Shown one piece after another: positions 45,140-57,400 of a DNA stretch of 64,000 bases. Location: contig NW_019774648.1 in the NCBI RefSeq assembly GCF_001039355.2, forward strand, positions 310,001 through 374,000. Reading direction: 5' to 3'. Under the pieces are notes generated by a model. It had not been told where the DNA came from. It saw only the letters and a program-made list of their open reading frames with translations, and did not search any database. Numbering within the stretch: the stretch's first letter is position 1; the number at the start of each line of letters is the position of its first letter. Source of the stretch: Lingula anatina (Eukaryota; Brachiopoda; Lingulata; Lingulida; Lingulidae). Made by a program: the position numbers and the translations under genes.

Positions 45140-45242
45140 TGACGTGTCATTCATACAATAAACCCACGTAAGTGAAAAACAAAGTTCACGTGTACATTTG
45201 AGTATATAAAGGCCGCGGGATACAAGATTGAACAGAACTTTC
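45140..45242 (+). promoter_or_regulatory. Promoter of the secreted sHSP gene
   Basis: A TATA box TATATAAA is at 45203-45210, placing transcription start near 45235-45240. Upstream is TGACGTGT (45140-45147), one base from the ER-stress UPRE core, and a CCACG half-site at about 45166. A GAAcaGAActTTC heat-shock-element-like array is at 45230-45242, at the start site. Responsiveness to heat or ER stress is inferred from these motifs only. Confidence 0.5.
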
Positions 45243-45402
45243 ATCTTATTCACAGGAACTCACTGAGCAAACGCAGACAGACATTTTGCAGATTTTCGTG
45301 AATCGTGGGACAACAGAAGCAGATAGCAGATATATTTGAAATCTGACTTTGACAATACCTTTAAACCTGATATAGTGTAGACTGTACAATAGAAACACCA
45401 AC

Positions 45403-46878
45403 ATGAAGAACAGTTTGTTGGCAATTTTAGCGGTTGTTGGCATTTTGGCTGGATACAACACAGCCAACGCCTGGGGGTCACGGTTTTATAGACCATCCGT
45501 CTTTGGGTAAGTATACTATACTGTCATATCTTTAACAGTTCAAGCAATTTTTTCAATATATTGAATTACAGTTGTTATTGTAATAGTCATTATTTTTGTA
45601 AATAACCATTGAAAGGTTTTCTTTTTCAAAAATAACTTATTTGAACTTGGATGTTTAAAAATACAACCTGTAATATTTCCTTTGTCATTTTTTGTGCTTT
45701 TCTGATAAAATAAATTTTCTCAGAATCAAAATATGTATGCTATTAAACAAAGCAAAAATTATATATACTTCCAACTAAACATTTTCAAAATCTTTCCTTT
45801 AAGGTGGCAAGACCCTTTTGACAGAGTATCAGTATTTGACTGGGACTGGCCGCATGCATCTTGGCACCAGAACTTTGAGGACCTTTTTGAGGACCACTTT
45901 GCACCATTTCAGATTTGGACCCCAAGATGGAGGGATCCCTGGAACCCACATGAACCTCCACGCCTTGAAAGACGCTGTACTCAAAACAAAAGGGAAGATC
46001 CAGAAATTGATCAAAATGCAGTAGAAGAACCACAATGGAATTCACCCAAGAGTAAATACAATCAACATTATGAGGAAGGCAGAGACGCTCTGGCAAATGA
46101 CAGAAAGAGACAGGCTAGACTCAAAAAGTTTGAATCTGAACAAAAAAGAATTAATGAAGAAAAAAGGCAACAGGAACGTTTACGTGAACTGAACTTTCAA
46201 AAAGAAAAAGCAGCAAAGCTTAAACATCAAAAAGAACTTCAGCATCTGAGAGAAAAGGAACTTCGGGGCATGCAAGAAGAAAATGCAAAGTATATGCACA
46301 ACCAAGAGCAACATCATAGACAGCATGTATTGAAGTCCAGAAATAAAAACAGCCATAGACATTTACAACAGAACCAACCAAAGCCCAGAAGTCTCAGTAA
46401 AAAAGAATCCCAACTTTATGCATTATATGTAGAAGGTTATGACCCTGATGATATTACCATAGAGACCCAAGGAAGGAGTCTGCACATCTCTGGGCATCAT
46501 AAATGTTCATGTGATGAAAACTGTTTTGAAAGAACCTTTGAGAAAGTTTTTAATTTACCAGACAATGTTGACTTAACAAGTTTAAGTACCACATTAGACA
46601 AAGATCATGTACTTAAAGTGAAAGGCAGGACTTCTAACCATGTATTTGAACTAGTAGATTCTAGAGTAAGAGTTATAGGAATTGGTATTCCTCAATCTAG
46701 CTCCACACCTTGTTCTCAGAGACAGACTGGATTCAAGAAACAAGTTCGAATTAATAAAAGGACTGGGCAGACCTTTGAGCCAGAACCATATGAAATTGAA
46801 ACATCATTTGACACTCAGCACTATCATGATTTTGAAAATGATGATGAGTCTACAATTGAAGTAGAGGAATATTATTGA
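45403..46878 (+). CDS. Secreted coiled-coil protein with alpha-crystallin (sHSP) domain, copy 1
   Basis: Two coding exons, 45403-45506 and 45804-46878, joined by gtaagt/tttaag, encode 392 residues. Exon 1 is a signal peptide (LLAILAVVGILAGYNTANA) plus a few mature residues. The mature N-terminus (about 36-85) is rich in Trp, Asp and Phe (WQDPF, WDW, FEDLFEDHF). Residues about 128-211 are a Lys/Glu/Gln/Arg-rich coiled coil. About 235-311 is an alpha-crystallin domain with the hallmark FERTFEKVFNLPDNVDLTSL followed by DHVLKVKG; an I-G-I motif follows near 326-330, then an acidic tail ending EVEEYY. A CSCDENC cluster lies within the domain. There is no KDEL-type signal, so export is likely. Canonical sHSPs lack both signal peptide and long coil and are half this size. 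A polyadenylation signal is at 47000-47005. Function as an extracellular or ER-lumen chaperone is inference. Confidence 0.85.
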
Positions 46879-47627
46879 CACAGCATTAAGACTGCCACAA
46901 AACTTGCGTCTGTGATATAAGACAATTGAACATTAAATGTTGTGTTTTTTGTTTTTTAATTGAATTTTGCAATTTGATATTGTGATTTTAATTTTTCGAA
47001 ATAAAGTTGGGTGTAATGTACAGAAAACTTTGTCCTTCTTTGCTTTAGTTTGCATTGCAAATTGAAAATAAAAGTCGTGCACAAAATAAATGATTACGTG
47101 CTATAAGCTCTAAACAGCAGCCTTGTATAAATAAGGAGTTAGCAGCATGAAACAACACACGGGTTAATGTCTTTTTTTTTAAATAATAAACAAATACAGT
47201 ACTAGTAGTACAAATAAAAGAAAATTAACTTTCCAGTTAAGGCACATTTTTACATTGGTTCAATTTCAGGAGGGTCCAAGACTTCACAACACACAGGGGA
47301 GCCCGAATTCGTTAACTGACCTTATGTTCAGAATAAAATATTATTACTTGCAGCCTAACCGAAAAAATAATGTTTGTTTTGTATTGGGTCCAGTACGTGT
47401 CATTCTACACGGTTAACCTAAAACTCGCACATTTTACGTGCATTTTAAGTGTATTTACTGAAGCAACCATTACGTGTGATTGGTACACAGGAAGTTTCGT
47501 TATAAGATCCTTGTAACGGTACCCCTTTTATGAATAACGTACATAACTGTGGGGTATTTTATTCTCGAATCCGAGTCACTGTCCTCAGGGCTCCTGAGGG
47601 GATCCCCGAGAAAAGGGAATTCCCAAG

Positions 47628-47683
47628 TGACGTCATCTTGTATCCAACCAATCACCAGTCAAATACGAATATGCCGCCATTTT
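47628..47683 (+). promoter_or_regulatory. TUBGCP4 promoter motifs, copy 1
   Basis: A full CRE palindrome TGACGTCA (47628-47635), a CCAAT box (47648-47652) and a YY1-like GCCGCCATTTT (47673-47683) sit 105-160 bases before the TUBGCP4 ATG. All are kept in copy 2. Confidence 0.6.
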
Positions 47684-47787
47684 TAGCCTGGAAGCTAAGA
47701 TGAGTGAAGATCTCTACGTTATCCGTCATGTATCATTACATGGTAGCAAAATTTTGGGTATTGTAGATTTGATGATTTACTAGCAAA

Positions 47788-48426
47788 ATGCTGCATGAAC
47801 TTCTCCTTGCATTAAGTGGATATCCAGGAAGTGTATTTGTCCAAACAGAGAACGGTGAAATCAAGGTAACTAAATAAAATGACTAACGAGTAACGTTGAT
47901 CAGTAGATCTACTACCACTACTCAGTACTTCTACTGCTACTGTTACTATACTAGTATTGTTAATACGTTAGTACTAGTAGTAGATTTCTAGTGCATATTA
48001 TTCACCTCCATGAACTACAATATAAGATGGATTATGCTGTCTAACATGCATTTAACAACAGTCTTATTTCTTTGTTAATTATTTCATTTTTTTCCTAAAT
48101 GGAACAATTTAAACATACGTAAATGTATCACAGATAATTCTTGAGTTTATCCTATATATGTTTTTAATGATATACTCGTGGACTCATCATTTGCATTTCA
48201 TCTGTTTATTTTATACAATGCATACAGTACTGTACCACTTAATTTTTGTAAAAGGTTATTAATGATGTTTTATTTTGAAAACTGCAGGTTGTACCAAATT
48301 TGCCTTTTATTCATCCCACTGAGGAGGCATTGTTGAATAGACTATGTAAACTTGGCACGTACTACTGTAGGTTCCAGGATTTTATCCAGAACCATGGACC
48401 ACATTCTGTGCTGCTCAGAAATTCAG
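47788..48426 (+). pseudogene. Orphan TUBGCP4 exons 1-2 (copy 1)
   Basis: Exon 1 47788-47865 and exon 2 48288-48426 encode the same 72 N-terminal residues as the intact gene (MLHELLLALSGYPGS start), with intact splice sites. No exon 3 follows before the second copy of the segment begins. Either a real partial duplicate or the first allele of an unmerged haplotype pair. Confidence 0.8.
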
Positions 48427-48895
48427 GTATCATGATTTATGATGTTTGTGTTTCATGGTATCAATTCTATTTTTCATGAATGAACTCCTACATCTTTGGT
48501 AATAATAGATTTTTATTGTAATAAGTAATATAAGATTTAGTTGTGCACATGACCTATGACACTGTTTTCTCAAATTAAAAAGTATGACAAGGATTTGTAG
48601 TCAAAGTTTATTGCATGTTGAAAATGTGGCCATATATGGTTGTGTTAAAGTGTATTTGTCCTGGCCTGCCTTGCCCAAGTTGCCAACCTTAGTATGTTTA
48701 TCGTTACATTATTTCTCAGATCTCTAGCACCTCACTTAGTAGTATTTAAGTATTTTCAATTTTTTTCACTATTTCTCATTTTTGTAATGAAATAATTGCA
48801 AGTAAATTATACATTTGACATAAACCCAATGATCTCTATTTTAGTTGTGGATTTTCTTTTCTTTTTTTTTTAACGTGCACGAAGTATTGTGTTAA

Positions 48896-49224
48896 CAGGG
48901 CTCGACATTAGCGCCTGTCCGCCTGTCCGGGACAGGTAAAAATTCAGTTCGGACAGGTGAAGTTGCAGGGTTGGCTGTCCGACGGACAGGTCATGTTTTA
49001 TGAGAAATTTGGATCAAAAATTTTTAAAAAATCATTTTTTGTTGCATACTAACGTCTTTTTGCCTCTTCCTAGACAACATTGAAAAGAGTGACCTACTTT
49101 TGGCACAAAACACATGCAGTCGCAAAACGAATTCTGAGCAAACTTACCGCCAAATTATGAAAGTGAACACCCTCCAGAACTTCATCAGACAAAATTTATT
49201 CACATATCAGGTTCACTACTTAAC
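48896..49224. other. Unique 329-bp segment between the tandem copies
   Basis: Begins cagggctcgacattagcgcc and carries multiple CCTGTCC/GGACAGG heptamers within about 100 bases. This is followed by a stretch open in one frame from 49074 (after ttcctag) to the n at 49225. It has no counterpart in copy 2, which continues directly toward TUBGCP4 exon 3. Likely an inserted repeat; family not identified. Confidence 0.45.
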
Positions 49225-49447
49225 NTATAGTCATTATTTTTGTAAATAACCCTTGAAAGGTTTTCTTTTTCAAAAATAACTTACGTGAACTTGGATGTTT
49301 AAAAATACAACCTGTAATATTTCCTTTGTCATTTTTTGTGCTTTTCTGATAAAATAAATTTTCTCAGAATCAAAATATGTATGCTATTAAACAAAGCAAA
49401 GATTATATATACTTCCAACTAAACATTTTCAAAATCTTTCCTTTAAG

Positions 49448-50522
49448 GTGGCAAGACCCTTTTGACAGAGTATCAGTATTTGACTGGGACTGGCCGCATG
49501 CATCTTGGCACCAGAACTTTGAGGACCTTTTTGAGGACCACTTTGCACCATTTCAGATTTGGACCCCAAGATGGAGGGATCCCTGGAACCCACATGAACC
49601 TCCACGCCTTGAAAGACGCTGTACTCAAAACAAAAGGGAAGATCCAGAAATTGATCAAAATGCAGTAGAAGAACCACAATGGAATTCACCCAAGAGTAAG
49701 TACAATCAACATTATGAGGAAGGCAGAGACGCTCTGGCAAATGACAGCAAAAAACAGGCTAGACTCAAAAAGTTTGAATCTGAACAAAGAAGAATTAATG
49801 AAGAAAAAAGGCAACAGGAACGTTTACGTGAACTTAACTTTCAAAAAGAAAAAGCAGCAAAGCTAAAACGTCAAAAAGAACTTCAGCGTCTGAGAGAAGA
49901 GGAACTTCGGGGCATACAAGAAGAAAATGCAAACTTTATGCACAACCAAGAGCAACATCATAGACAGCATGTATTGAAGTCCAGAAATAAAAACAGCCAT
50001 AGACATTTACAACAGAACCAACCAAAGCCCAGAAGTCTCAGTAAAAAAGAATCCCAACTTTATGCATTATATGTAGAAGGTTATGACCCTGATGATATTA
50101 CCATAGAGACCCGAGGAAGGAGTCTGCACATCTCTGGGCATCATAAATGTTCATGTGATGAAAACTGTTTTGAAAGAACCTTTGAGAAAGTTTTTAATTT
50201 ACCAGACAATGTTGACTTAACAAGTTTAATTGCCACATTAGACAAAGATCATGTACTTAAAGTGAAAGGCAGGACTTCTAACCATGTATTTGAATTAGTA
50301 GATTCTAGAGTAAGAGTTATAGGAATTGGTATTCCTAAATCTAGCTCCACACCTTGTGCTCAGAGACAGACTGGATTCAAGAAACAAGTTCGAATTAATA
50401 AAAGGACTGGGCAGACCTTCGAGCCAGAACCATATGAAATTGAAACATCATTTGACACTCAGCACTATCATGATTTTGAAAATGATGATGAGTCTACAAT
50501 TGAAGTAGAGGAATATTATTAA
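49448..50522 (+). CDS. Secreted coiled-coil/alpha-crystallin protein, copy 2 (exon 1 missing)
   Basis: An intact second exon of exactly the same length as copy 1 (1,075 bases), ending TAA instead of TGA. It encodes the Trp-rich, coiled-coil and alpha-crystallin parts, with about 14 amino-acid differences from copy 1, most of them in the coiled coil. The signal-peptide exon and promoter are absent, because the homology begins inside intron 1 right after the n at 49225. An in-frame ATG inside the intron (49377) is not a credible start. Either a partial copy or the second allele of the same gene. Polyadenylation signal at 50644-50649. Confidence 0.75.
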
Positions 50523-51277
50523 CACAGCATTAAGACTGCCACAAAACTTGCGTCTGTGATATAAGACAATTGAACATTAACAGTTGTGTGTTTTGTTTTT
50601 TAATTGAATTTTGCAATTTGATATTGTGGTTTTAATTTTTTGAAATAAAGTTGGGTGTAATTTGCACAAAACTTTGTCCTTCTTTGCTTTAGTTTGCATT
50701 GCAAATTGAAAATAAAAGTCGTGCACAAAATAAATGTTTACATGTTATAAGCTCTAAACAGCAGCTTTGTATAAATAAGGAGTTAGCAGCAGCATGAAAC
50801 AGCACACGGGTTAATGTCTTTTTAAAATGATAAACAAATACAACATTAGTACATGTAGTACAAATACAAGAAAATTAATTTTCCAGTTAAGGCACATTTT
50901 TACATTGGTTCAATTTCTGGAGAGGGTCCAGGACTTCACAACACACAGGGGAGCCTTAATTCTTTAACTGAACTAATGTTCAGAATAAAATATTATTACT
51001 TGCAGCCTAACAGCAAAAATAACATGTTTGTTTTGTACTGGGTCTAGTGTCATTCTACACGGTAAACCTAAAACTCGCACATTTTACGTGCATTTGAAGT
51101 GTATTTACTGAAGCAACCATTACGTGTTATTGGTACACAGGAAGTTTCGTTATAAGATCCTTGTAACGGTACCCCCTTGATGAATAACGTACATAACTGT
51201 GGGGTATTTTATTCTCGAATCCGAGTCACTGCCCTCAGGGCTCTTGAGGGGATCCCCGAGAAAAGGGAATTCCCAAA

Positions 51278-51333
51278 TGACGTCATCTTGTATCCAACCA
51301 ATCACCAGTCAAATACGAATATGCCGCCATTTT
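51278..51333 (+). promoter_or_regulatory. TUBGCP4 promoter motifs, copy 2
   Basis: CRE TGACGTCA (51278-51285), CCAAT (51298-51302) and YY1-like GCCGCCATTTT (51323-51333), upstream of the intact TUBGCP4 gene. Confidence 0.6.
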
Positions 51334-51436
51334 TAGCCTGGAAGCTAAGATGAGTGAAGATCTCTACGTTATCCGTCATGTATCACACATGGTAGCAAAA
51401 TTTTGGGTATTGTAGATTTGATGATTTACTAGCAAA

Positions 51437-54400
51437 ATGCTGCATGAACTTCTCCTTGCATTAAGTGGATATCCAGGAAGTGTATTTGTCCAAACAGAGA
51501 ACGGTGAAATCAAGGTAACTAAATAAAATGACTAACGAGTAACATTAACTAGTAGATCTACTACCACTACTCAGTACTTCTACTGCTACTGTTACTATTA
51601 CTAGTATTGTTAATACGTTAGTACTAGTAGTAGATTTCTAGTGCATATTATTCATCTCCATGAACTACAATATAGATGGATTATGCTGTTTAACATGCAT
51701 TTAACAACAGTCTTATTTCTTTGTTAATTATTTCATTTTTTTCCTAAATGGAACAATGATTTAAACATGCGTAAATGTAGTCTGTTATCACAGATAATTC
51801 TTGAGTTTATCCTAATTATGTTTTTACTGATATACTCGTGGACTCATCATTTGCATTTCATCTGTTTATTTTATACAATACATACAGTACTGTACCACTT
51901 AATTTTTGTAAAAGGTTATTAATGATATTTTATTTTGAAATCTGCAGGTTGTACCTAATTTGCCTTTTATTCATCCCACTGAGGAGGCATTGTTGAATAG
52001 ACTATGTAAACTTGGCACATACTACTGTAGGTTCCAGGATTTTATCCAGAACCATGGACCACATTCTGTGCTGCTCAGAAATTCAGGTATTCATGATTTA
52101 TGATGTTTGTGTTTCATGGTATCAATTCTATCTTTCATGAATGCACTCCTACATCTTTGGTAATAATAGATTTTTATTGTAATAGGTAATATAAGATTTA
52201 GTTGTGCACATGACCTATGACATTGTTCTCTCAAATTAAAATGTATGACAAGGAGTTGTAGTCAAAGTTTATTGCATGTTGAAAATGTGGCCATATATGG
52301 TTGTGTTAAAGTGTATTTGTCCTTGCCTGCCTTGCCCAAGTTGCCAACTGTGTTTATTGTTACATTATTTACTCTCAGATCTCTAGCACCTCACTTAGTA
52401 GTATTTAAGTATTTTCAAATTTTTTTCACTATTTCTCATTTTTGTAATGAAATAATTGCAAGTAAATTATACATTTGACATAAACCCAATGATCTCTATT
52501 ATAGTTGTGGATTTTCTTTTTTTTTTAACATGCACGAAATATTGTGTTAAGACATGTATTTGATTAATTTTGTTTGAATTTGTTATTATATTTATTTATT
52601 ACTTTTAGGCAATGTCAGCAATTTATCCATTCAACAAGGCTTGTATATTAGAGCATTCTGTAGTGGGCTAGACCAAGTACTCACTCCATATAGACAAGCA
52701 CTGCTGCAGTTGGAGAGAGATATTTTGGCAGATTCTCATCTGCCTGTGACCCATGTTCAGTGTGCCCTTGAAGAGGTATATAGCATATATTAAAACGCTC
52801 CAAACAGAAGAAGTGTTGTTTTAATGGTATTTAAGTTTGATAGTGAAGACAGCAGTTTTGTAAATAGCTTATCATGCTGTAAGAAATGGTGTCATAGGTA
52901 AAAGTGACATTATTTCATCTATTTCATATAAAACTATCATGAGGTCATTTTACAAAATTGTTTTTACCTCAGAGCAGAGCTGTCTTATGTGTGTGAAGTT
53001 ACCAACCTTATTGTATTATTGAAGAAAAGCAGATTCTGGCACAGTCATTTATATATAATTTTTTATATAATTTTTTTTTTGAAAAATTTCACCTTCTGAA
53101 TACATGGTGACCATGCCTTCTTTTCTCTTCAAGTTTCAGCTACTGTTCCCAGCTTTATTAGGGATTATAGACCAGTTGCTTCAACACAGAGCTCATGGGT
53201 GTCAAATTTTGGAGATATTGCACAAGAATGCATCCACTGGTGTGCCCAAAGTCAAGGCAGCCTTAAATCAGTGAGTTAGTTTTGTTGAGCAACAGTAATG
53301 AAAGTATGAATGAATTGAATGGGTGCTGTACCAGTCATCATATGATAATATAGATTTTTCATTTTGTTTTTTTGATGAATCAGAACAAAAGTTATCTTTA
53401 AAAAAACATTGTATTTTAGTTATTTGTCATAGTTATTTCTCAAGTTATAACTGCTTTGATGGAGCAAAATTGGTCATATGTTTTTAATATTCCAAACCCC
53501 CTTTTCTTTTTAAAATTTATTTTTACGTTACATTTCCTCAAATTTTAGAATCCTGCATGTGTGTCATGGAGTTTTCTACAAGCAATTGTCTGCCTGGATG
53601 CTACATGGTCTTCTACTGGATCAGCATGAGGAGTTCTTCATTACCAAGGCCTCTAAGGAACCCAGTAAGAGTCAGAGATCAGTAGAAGATGATGATTTGG
53701 GGATAGCAGGAGTCACAGGGAGACAGTTACAGCAGATTATGGTAAATGTTGTGAAGTTGATTTTAGTGTACATAAGTTTAAACAATTTGAGATATTACTT
53801 GTATGCAATAAAATTGTTAGTTACCTTAAAATAACTTTTGATTAGCATCAGATCAGTACCAGGTGCTTTGTTGTATTGAAAAAAAATTAATTTAAGATTC
53901 CACATAATTTTTTTGTGGTTGAATATTTTATGTTTAGGAAAGTGAGATAAAAAATAGTTAAGATACTTGTTTGGTGGATGGTACAAATTGTTTTGTTCAA
54001 GTAATGAAGTTCATCATTAATTAATGTGTTGTCTTCCATAACAATGAGTTCAGAATCTTTAAAATAAATATTTAGATGTATGCTCTATTTCTAGAGCTGT
54101 TTTATCAAGAAGTAATAAAAAATCTATTGACTCCTCTGCCAGTCAGTTTTATTTATTTATTTATTTTTTAATAATTGCAGCAGTTAGCAGAAGATGATCT
54201 TGTGGCTCATTATGAACAGTTTACACTGCGAGCAGGAATGCTACTTTCATACATCCCAACAAGGGTAGCCAACAAGATTTTGTTTGTAGGGGAGTCTGTC
54301 TGCATGTTTTCCAGTGAAAACAAGAAGGGAGGAGTCATGTATAAAAGTATGTGTTGGTTTATATTATTCATTGTAAAATTATAGAAATCAAAGGAATTTG

Positions 54401-57400
54401 AATTGGTTCTGTGCCCTGGTTTTTATGCTTGAGGTTTTGTGTTCAGCACATTAGTGTTTTCTTTGTTTTAACCAAATGGAATTGATACACGGTTGTTGTT
54501 GTTGCCTTTTTGAAAAGCTGTTTTGTATGAGTTGAAGGATCTTGTAAAAAGGAGACCTTGTTAGTTTCTGATTACCTTAATTTTGTTTTTAAGGGTCTGT
54601 ATTGAAAAATAAGGAAGACTCATTTGCCAAAGAACTACAGGAACTAAGTCAAGAAGAGGAGTTTAGTTTGATGTCATTTGAGAATGTCATTGACAAAATA
54701 AGAGTGTGTGTTGCTGAGGTAAGGATGTAACTTCATATTCATGTAAGTCTAGTACATTAATGATTTTACCAACTCTCCCTTTTACTAACCCATATTCCTG
54801 GATTGTTATTTACAAGGTACTGCATGAAAGTAATGATTTGTATGGAGAACTCAACAGGACCAGGTCTCAACATAAATCGAAATATCTGTGATGTATTTCC
54901 TTACAGACATTGTGGAAACTGGTGGTTGAAGAGTCGGATCTGATTGGCCACTTACGCATTATCAAAGATTTTTATTTGCTTGGAAGGGGTGAGCTGTTCT
55001 TAGCCTTCATTGACCAGTCCAAAGGATTGCTTAATCCTCCACCAACAGGAACTACAGAACAAGGTATGTGTACATCTTAGATGGTTCATGAGTGAATCCC
55101 TATTGGTTTATTTTTGTACTACCCAAACTGAATTTATAATTAGAAGACGACTAGGGTCTGTGCTTCTTGATCATTCCTAATAATAGATTAATCACTGTGA
55201 AAAATATGATATTTCTATGGGGGAGACTTTGATGTGACAAAGAAGAAAAATAATTGACCATTGTTGTGGAAAATGTCTTGATACATGTTTGGGTCAGAGG
55301 TCCGTAGAAATATTTCCATGCTACTTGAAGTATTGGTTTGGTAAAGAGTATCAATTCATTGCAGGTTAGTCTTAAAACTGATTTCATCTTAAGTACAGTG
55401 AAAACTAATTTCCACCCTCACCTTTGCAGATGTAAACATGGCATTTCAGCATGCAGCAAGAAGTGTCCTGTTTGAAAATGAAGAAGTAATGCAGAGATTC
55501 AAATTAACTGTGGAGAACAAATCTGAAAAGTCTCAGACCAAAAGTGAGTTATTACTTACGGTACTAATAGTTGAAAAATGTGTGTAAATAGGAACCAGTT
55601 TTTTATGAAAAGGTTTGTATTTTGTCTACGAGGTAATTAATTATTTCAATTAAGGTTTAAGTTGTCATTTAGTAAAAATAAATTAACGTTAATATCATAC
55701 ATACTTTTTTCCTTTGATACATGAATATAATTTTATGATGACATGCTAATTATCTTGTGCATATCCATACAGAGACTGGCCTTGCAGAAACAGTTCAGAG
55801 TGCAGAACCAGGTTGGAATGTTTTAGGTTTGGAGTATTCTGTGGAGTGGCCTCTACACCTCCTGACTACAGAGAGTTGCTTGGAAAAGTAAGATATTGTG
55901 ATCTGTTGCTCCATAGAGCACAAATAGCACCAACTTGCATCATCAAATGACAAATTCATTAAGTTTTTCTGATAACTAGTTTGTGAAAGCCTAAAAAACT
56001 GTTTTGAATCTGAGTAATTGCCTAGGAAATTTAAAATTTTTCTGTCTTGATCCAAAAGAAGATTGTGTTTCTTAATTTAGTTTTAAAATTTAATATCAGT
56101 TCCCAGTTAAAGGGTGGTATTTTAATAGAATTCTTTGTTTTACAAATGTATTCATAAATTTGTGAAAAGGTATGTCAGGTTAGAGTTTCTACACAAGACG
56201 AATCTAAAAGAAGCTTATGGTGAGAAGCTATTCAAAATATAGTAATCAGGTAATTCTTCTTTCAGATATAACCAGTTATTCAGTTTTCTATTGTTGGTGA
56301 AACGAGTAGAGCTAGACCTGCAGCACTGCTGGATGCTGCATATGAACCATTTTAAACAGCAGGAAATGCTTGAAAATGAGAGGCAAATGTGGAACCTACG
56401 CATGCACATGTCTTTCTTAGTGGATAATCTACAATATTATTTACAGGTGGGTCTTGGTAAACATTTCTGTTAAATATGATATTCAAGAAGGACTATTTCC
56501 AAGTTCTTGTGCAGGTTTAAATATTCCTTAAAGAAGGTACTTTTTGAATGGTTCCATAAAACACCTTAACTACCTTGGTGAGTGTTTCATACAGCTTCTC
56601 TGCTGACTGATTACATCTGAGGCTCAAGTAGATGCATTGGACAGGTATAATTACTGAGCGTACTGGTTCCTGTTGTCTTGGGCTTCTTTTATCAGGAAAT
56701 GCATTGACATAGATGATAGTTCAGTTCTGTTGATACAAGATCAGTCTTTATTAGAATTGCTAAATGACATTTGAATTACAAAACCCATTTTTGTACAAAT
56801 GACACAAAAGTAATTGAATTTTTCTTTCAAAGTAAAATTGTGAAAATATCTCTCATCGTTTCAGGTTGATGTAATAGAGTCCCAGTTCAGTATACTATTG
56901 GAGAAGATCCATACCACAAGAGACTTTGAAGCCATTCGTCTTGCTCATGATCAGTTTATCACTTCACTGTTATCACAGTCATTTTTGCTAATGAAAGGAG
57001 TGAGTTATTCATTTTTGTCATTGTATGTACAGTCACAGAGTAATGGCAGTGTTTATTGCCATCACCTGCATCAGTTGTGTTCATTAGTCCTTTGCAATTT
57101 TTGTTTTGCAATAATTGGGAAGCAATGTTATTGTTTTGTTTGAACTTATTACTTTAACATTTGTTTTGATTTTAAATAACTTGTATGATATGTTGGTGTC
57201 CATTTCTTCAGAATATGTTTTATTGGCCAAGGATAATCAATATTCTCAAAATTTGAACTTTCTTTACAGTAATACATCTGTATTCTGAGTAGACCAGCTG
57301 CAGTCTCCAAGGGGGAGATGGAATATCTCCAACTAGACAAATTTGTATGTCCAGTAATAGTTTAAAAACTACTTTTATTTCACTGTAGGTCAGTCGTTGT

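Larger units (their letters stand above)
45583..48895 (+). repeat. 3.3-kb tandem duplicate, copy 1
   Basis: Collinear with 49226-52550. It covers the end of sHSP intron 1, sHSP exon 2, the intergenic region, and TUBGCP4 exons 1-2 with part of intron 2. Homology stops at gtgttaa, after which the two copies differ completely. Confidence 0.95.
49226..52550 (+). repeat. 3.3-kb tandem duplicate, copy 2
   Basis: Starts immediately after the ambiguous base at 49225 and matches 45583-48895 with scattered substitutions and small indels in noncoding parts. In the sHSP exon there are about 21 differences in 1,075 bases. Confidence 0.95.

Noticed and set aside
45733-45803. Start codon and residues MYAIKQSKN upstream of the sHSP exon
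   Set aside because: These bases are intron: a splice acceptor at 45803 and the signal-peptide exon at 45403-45506 give the proper N-terminus.
45785-46096. 103-residue minus-strand open frame duplicated at 49429-49740
   Set aside because: Its apparent conservation only reflects the duplicated sHSP exon on the other strand.
49377-49447. Equivalent intronic ATG in copy 2
   Set aside because: Same reasoning as in copy 1; it would give a non-secreted product with an unrelated N-terminus.
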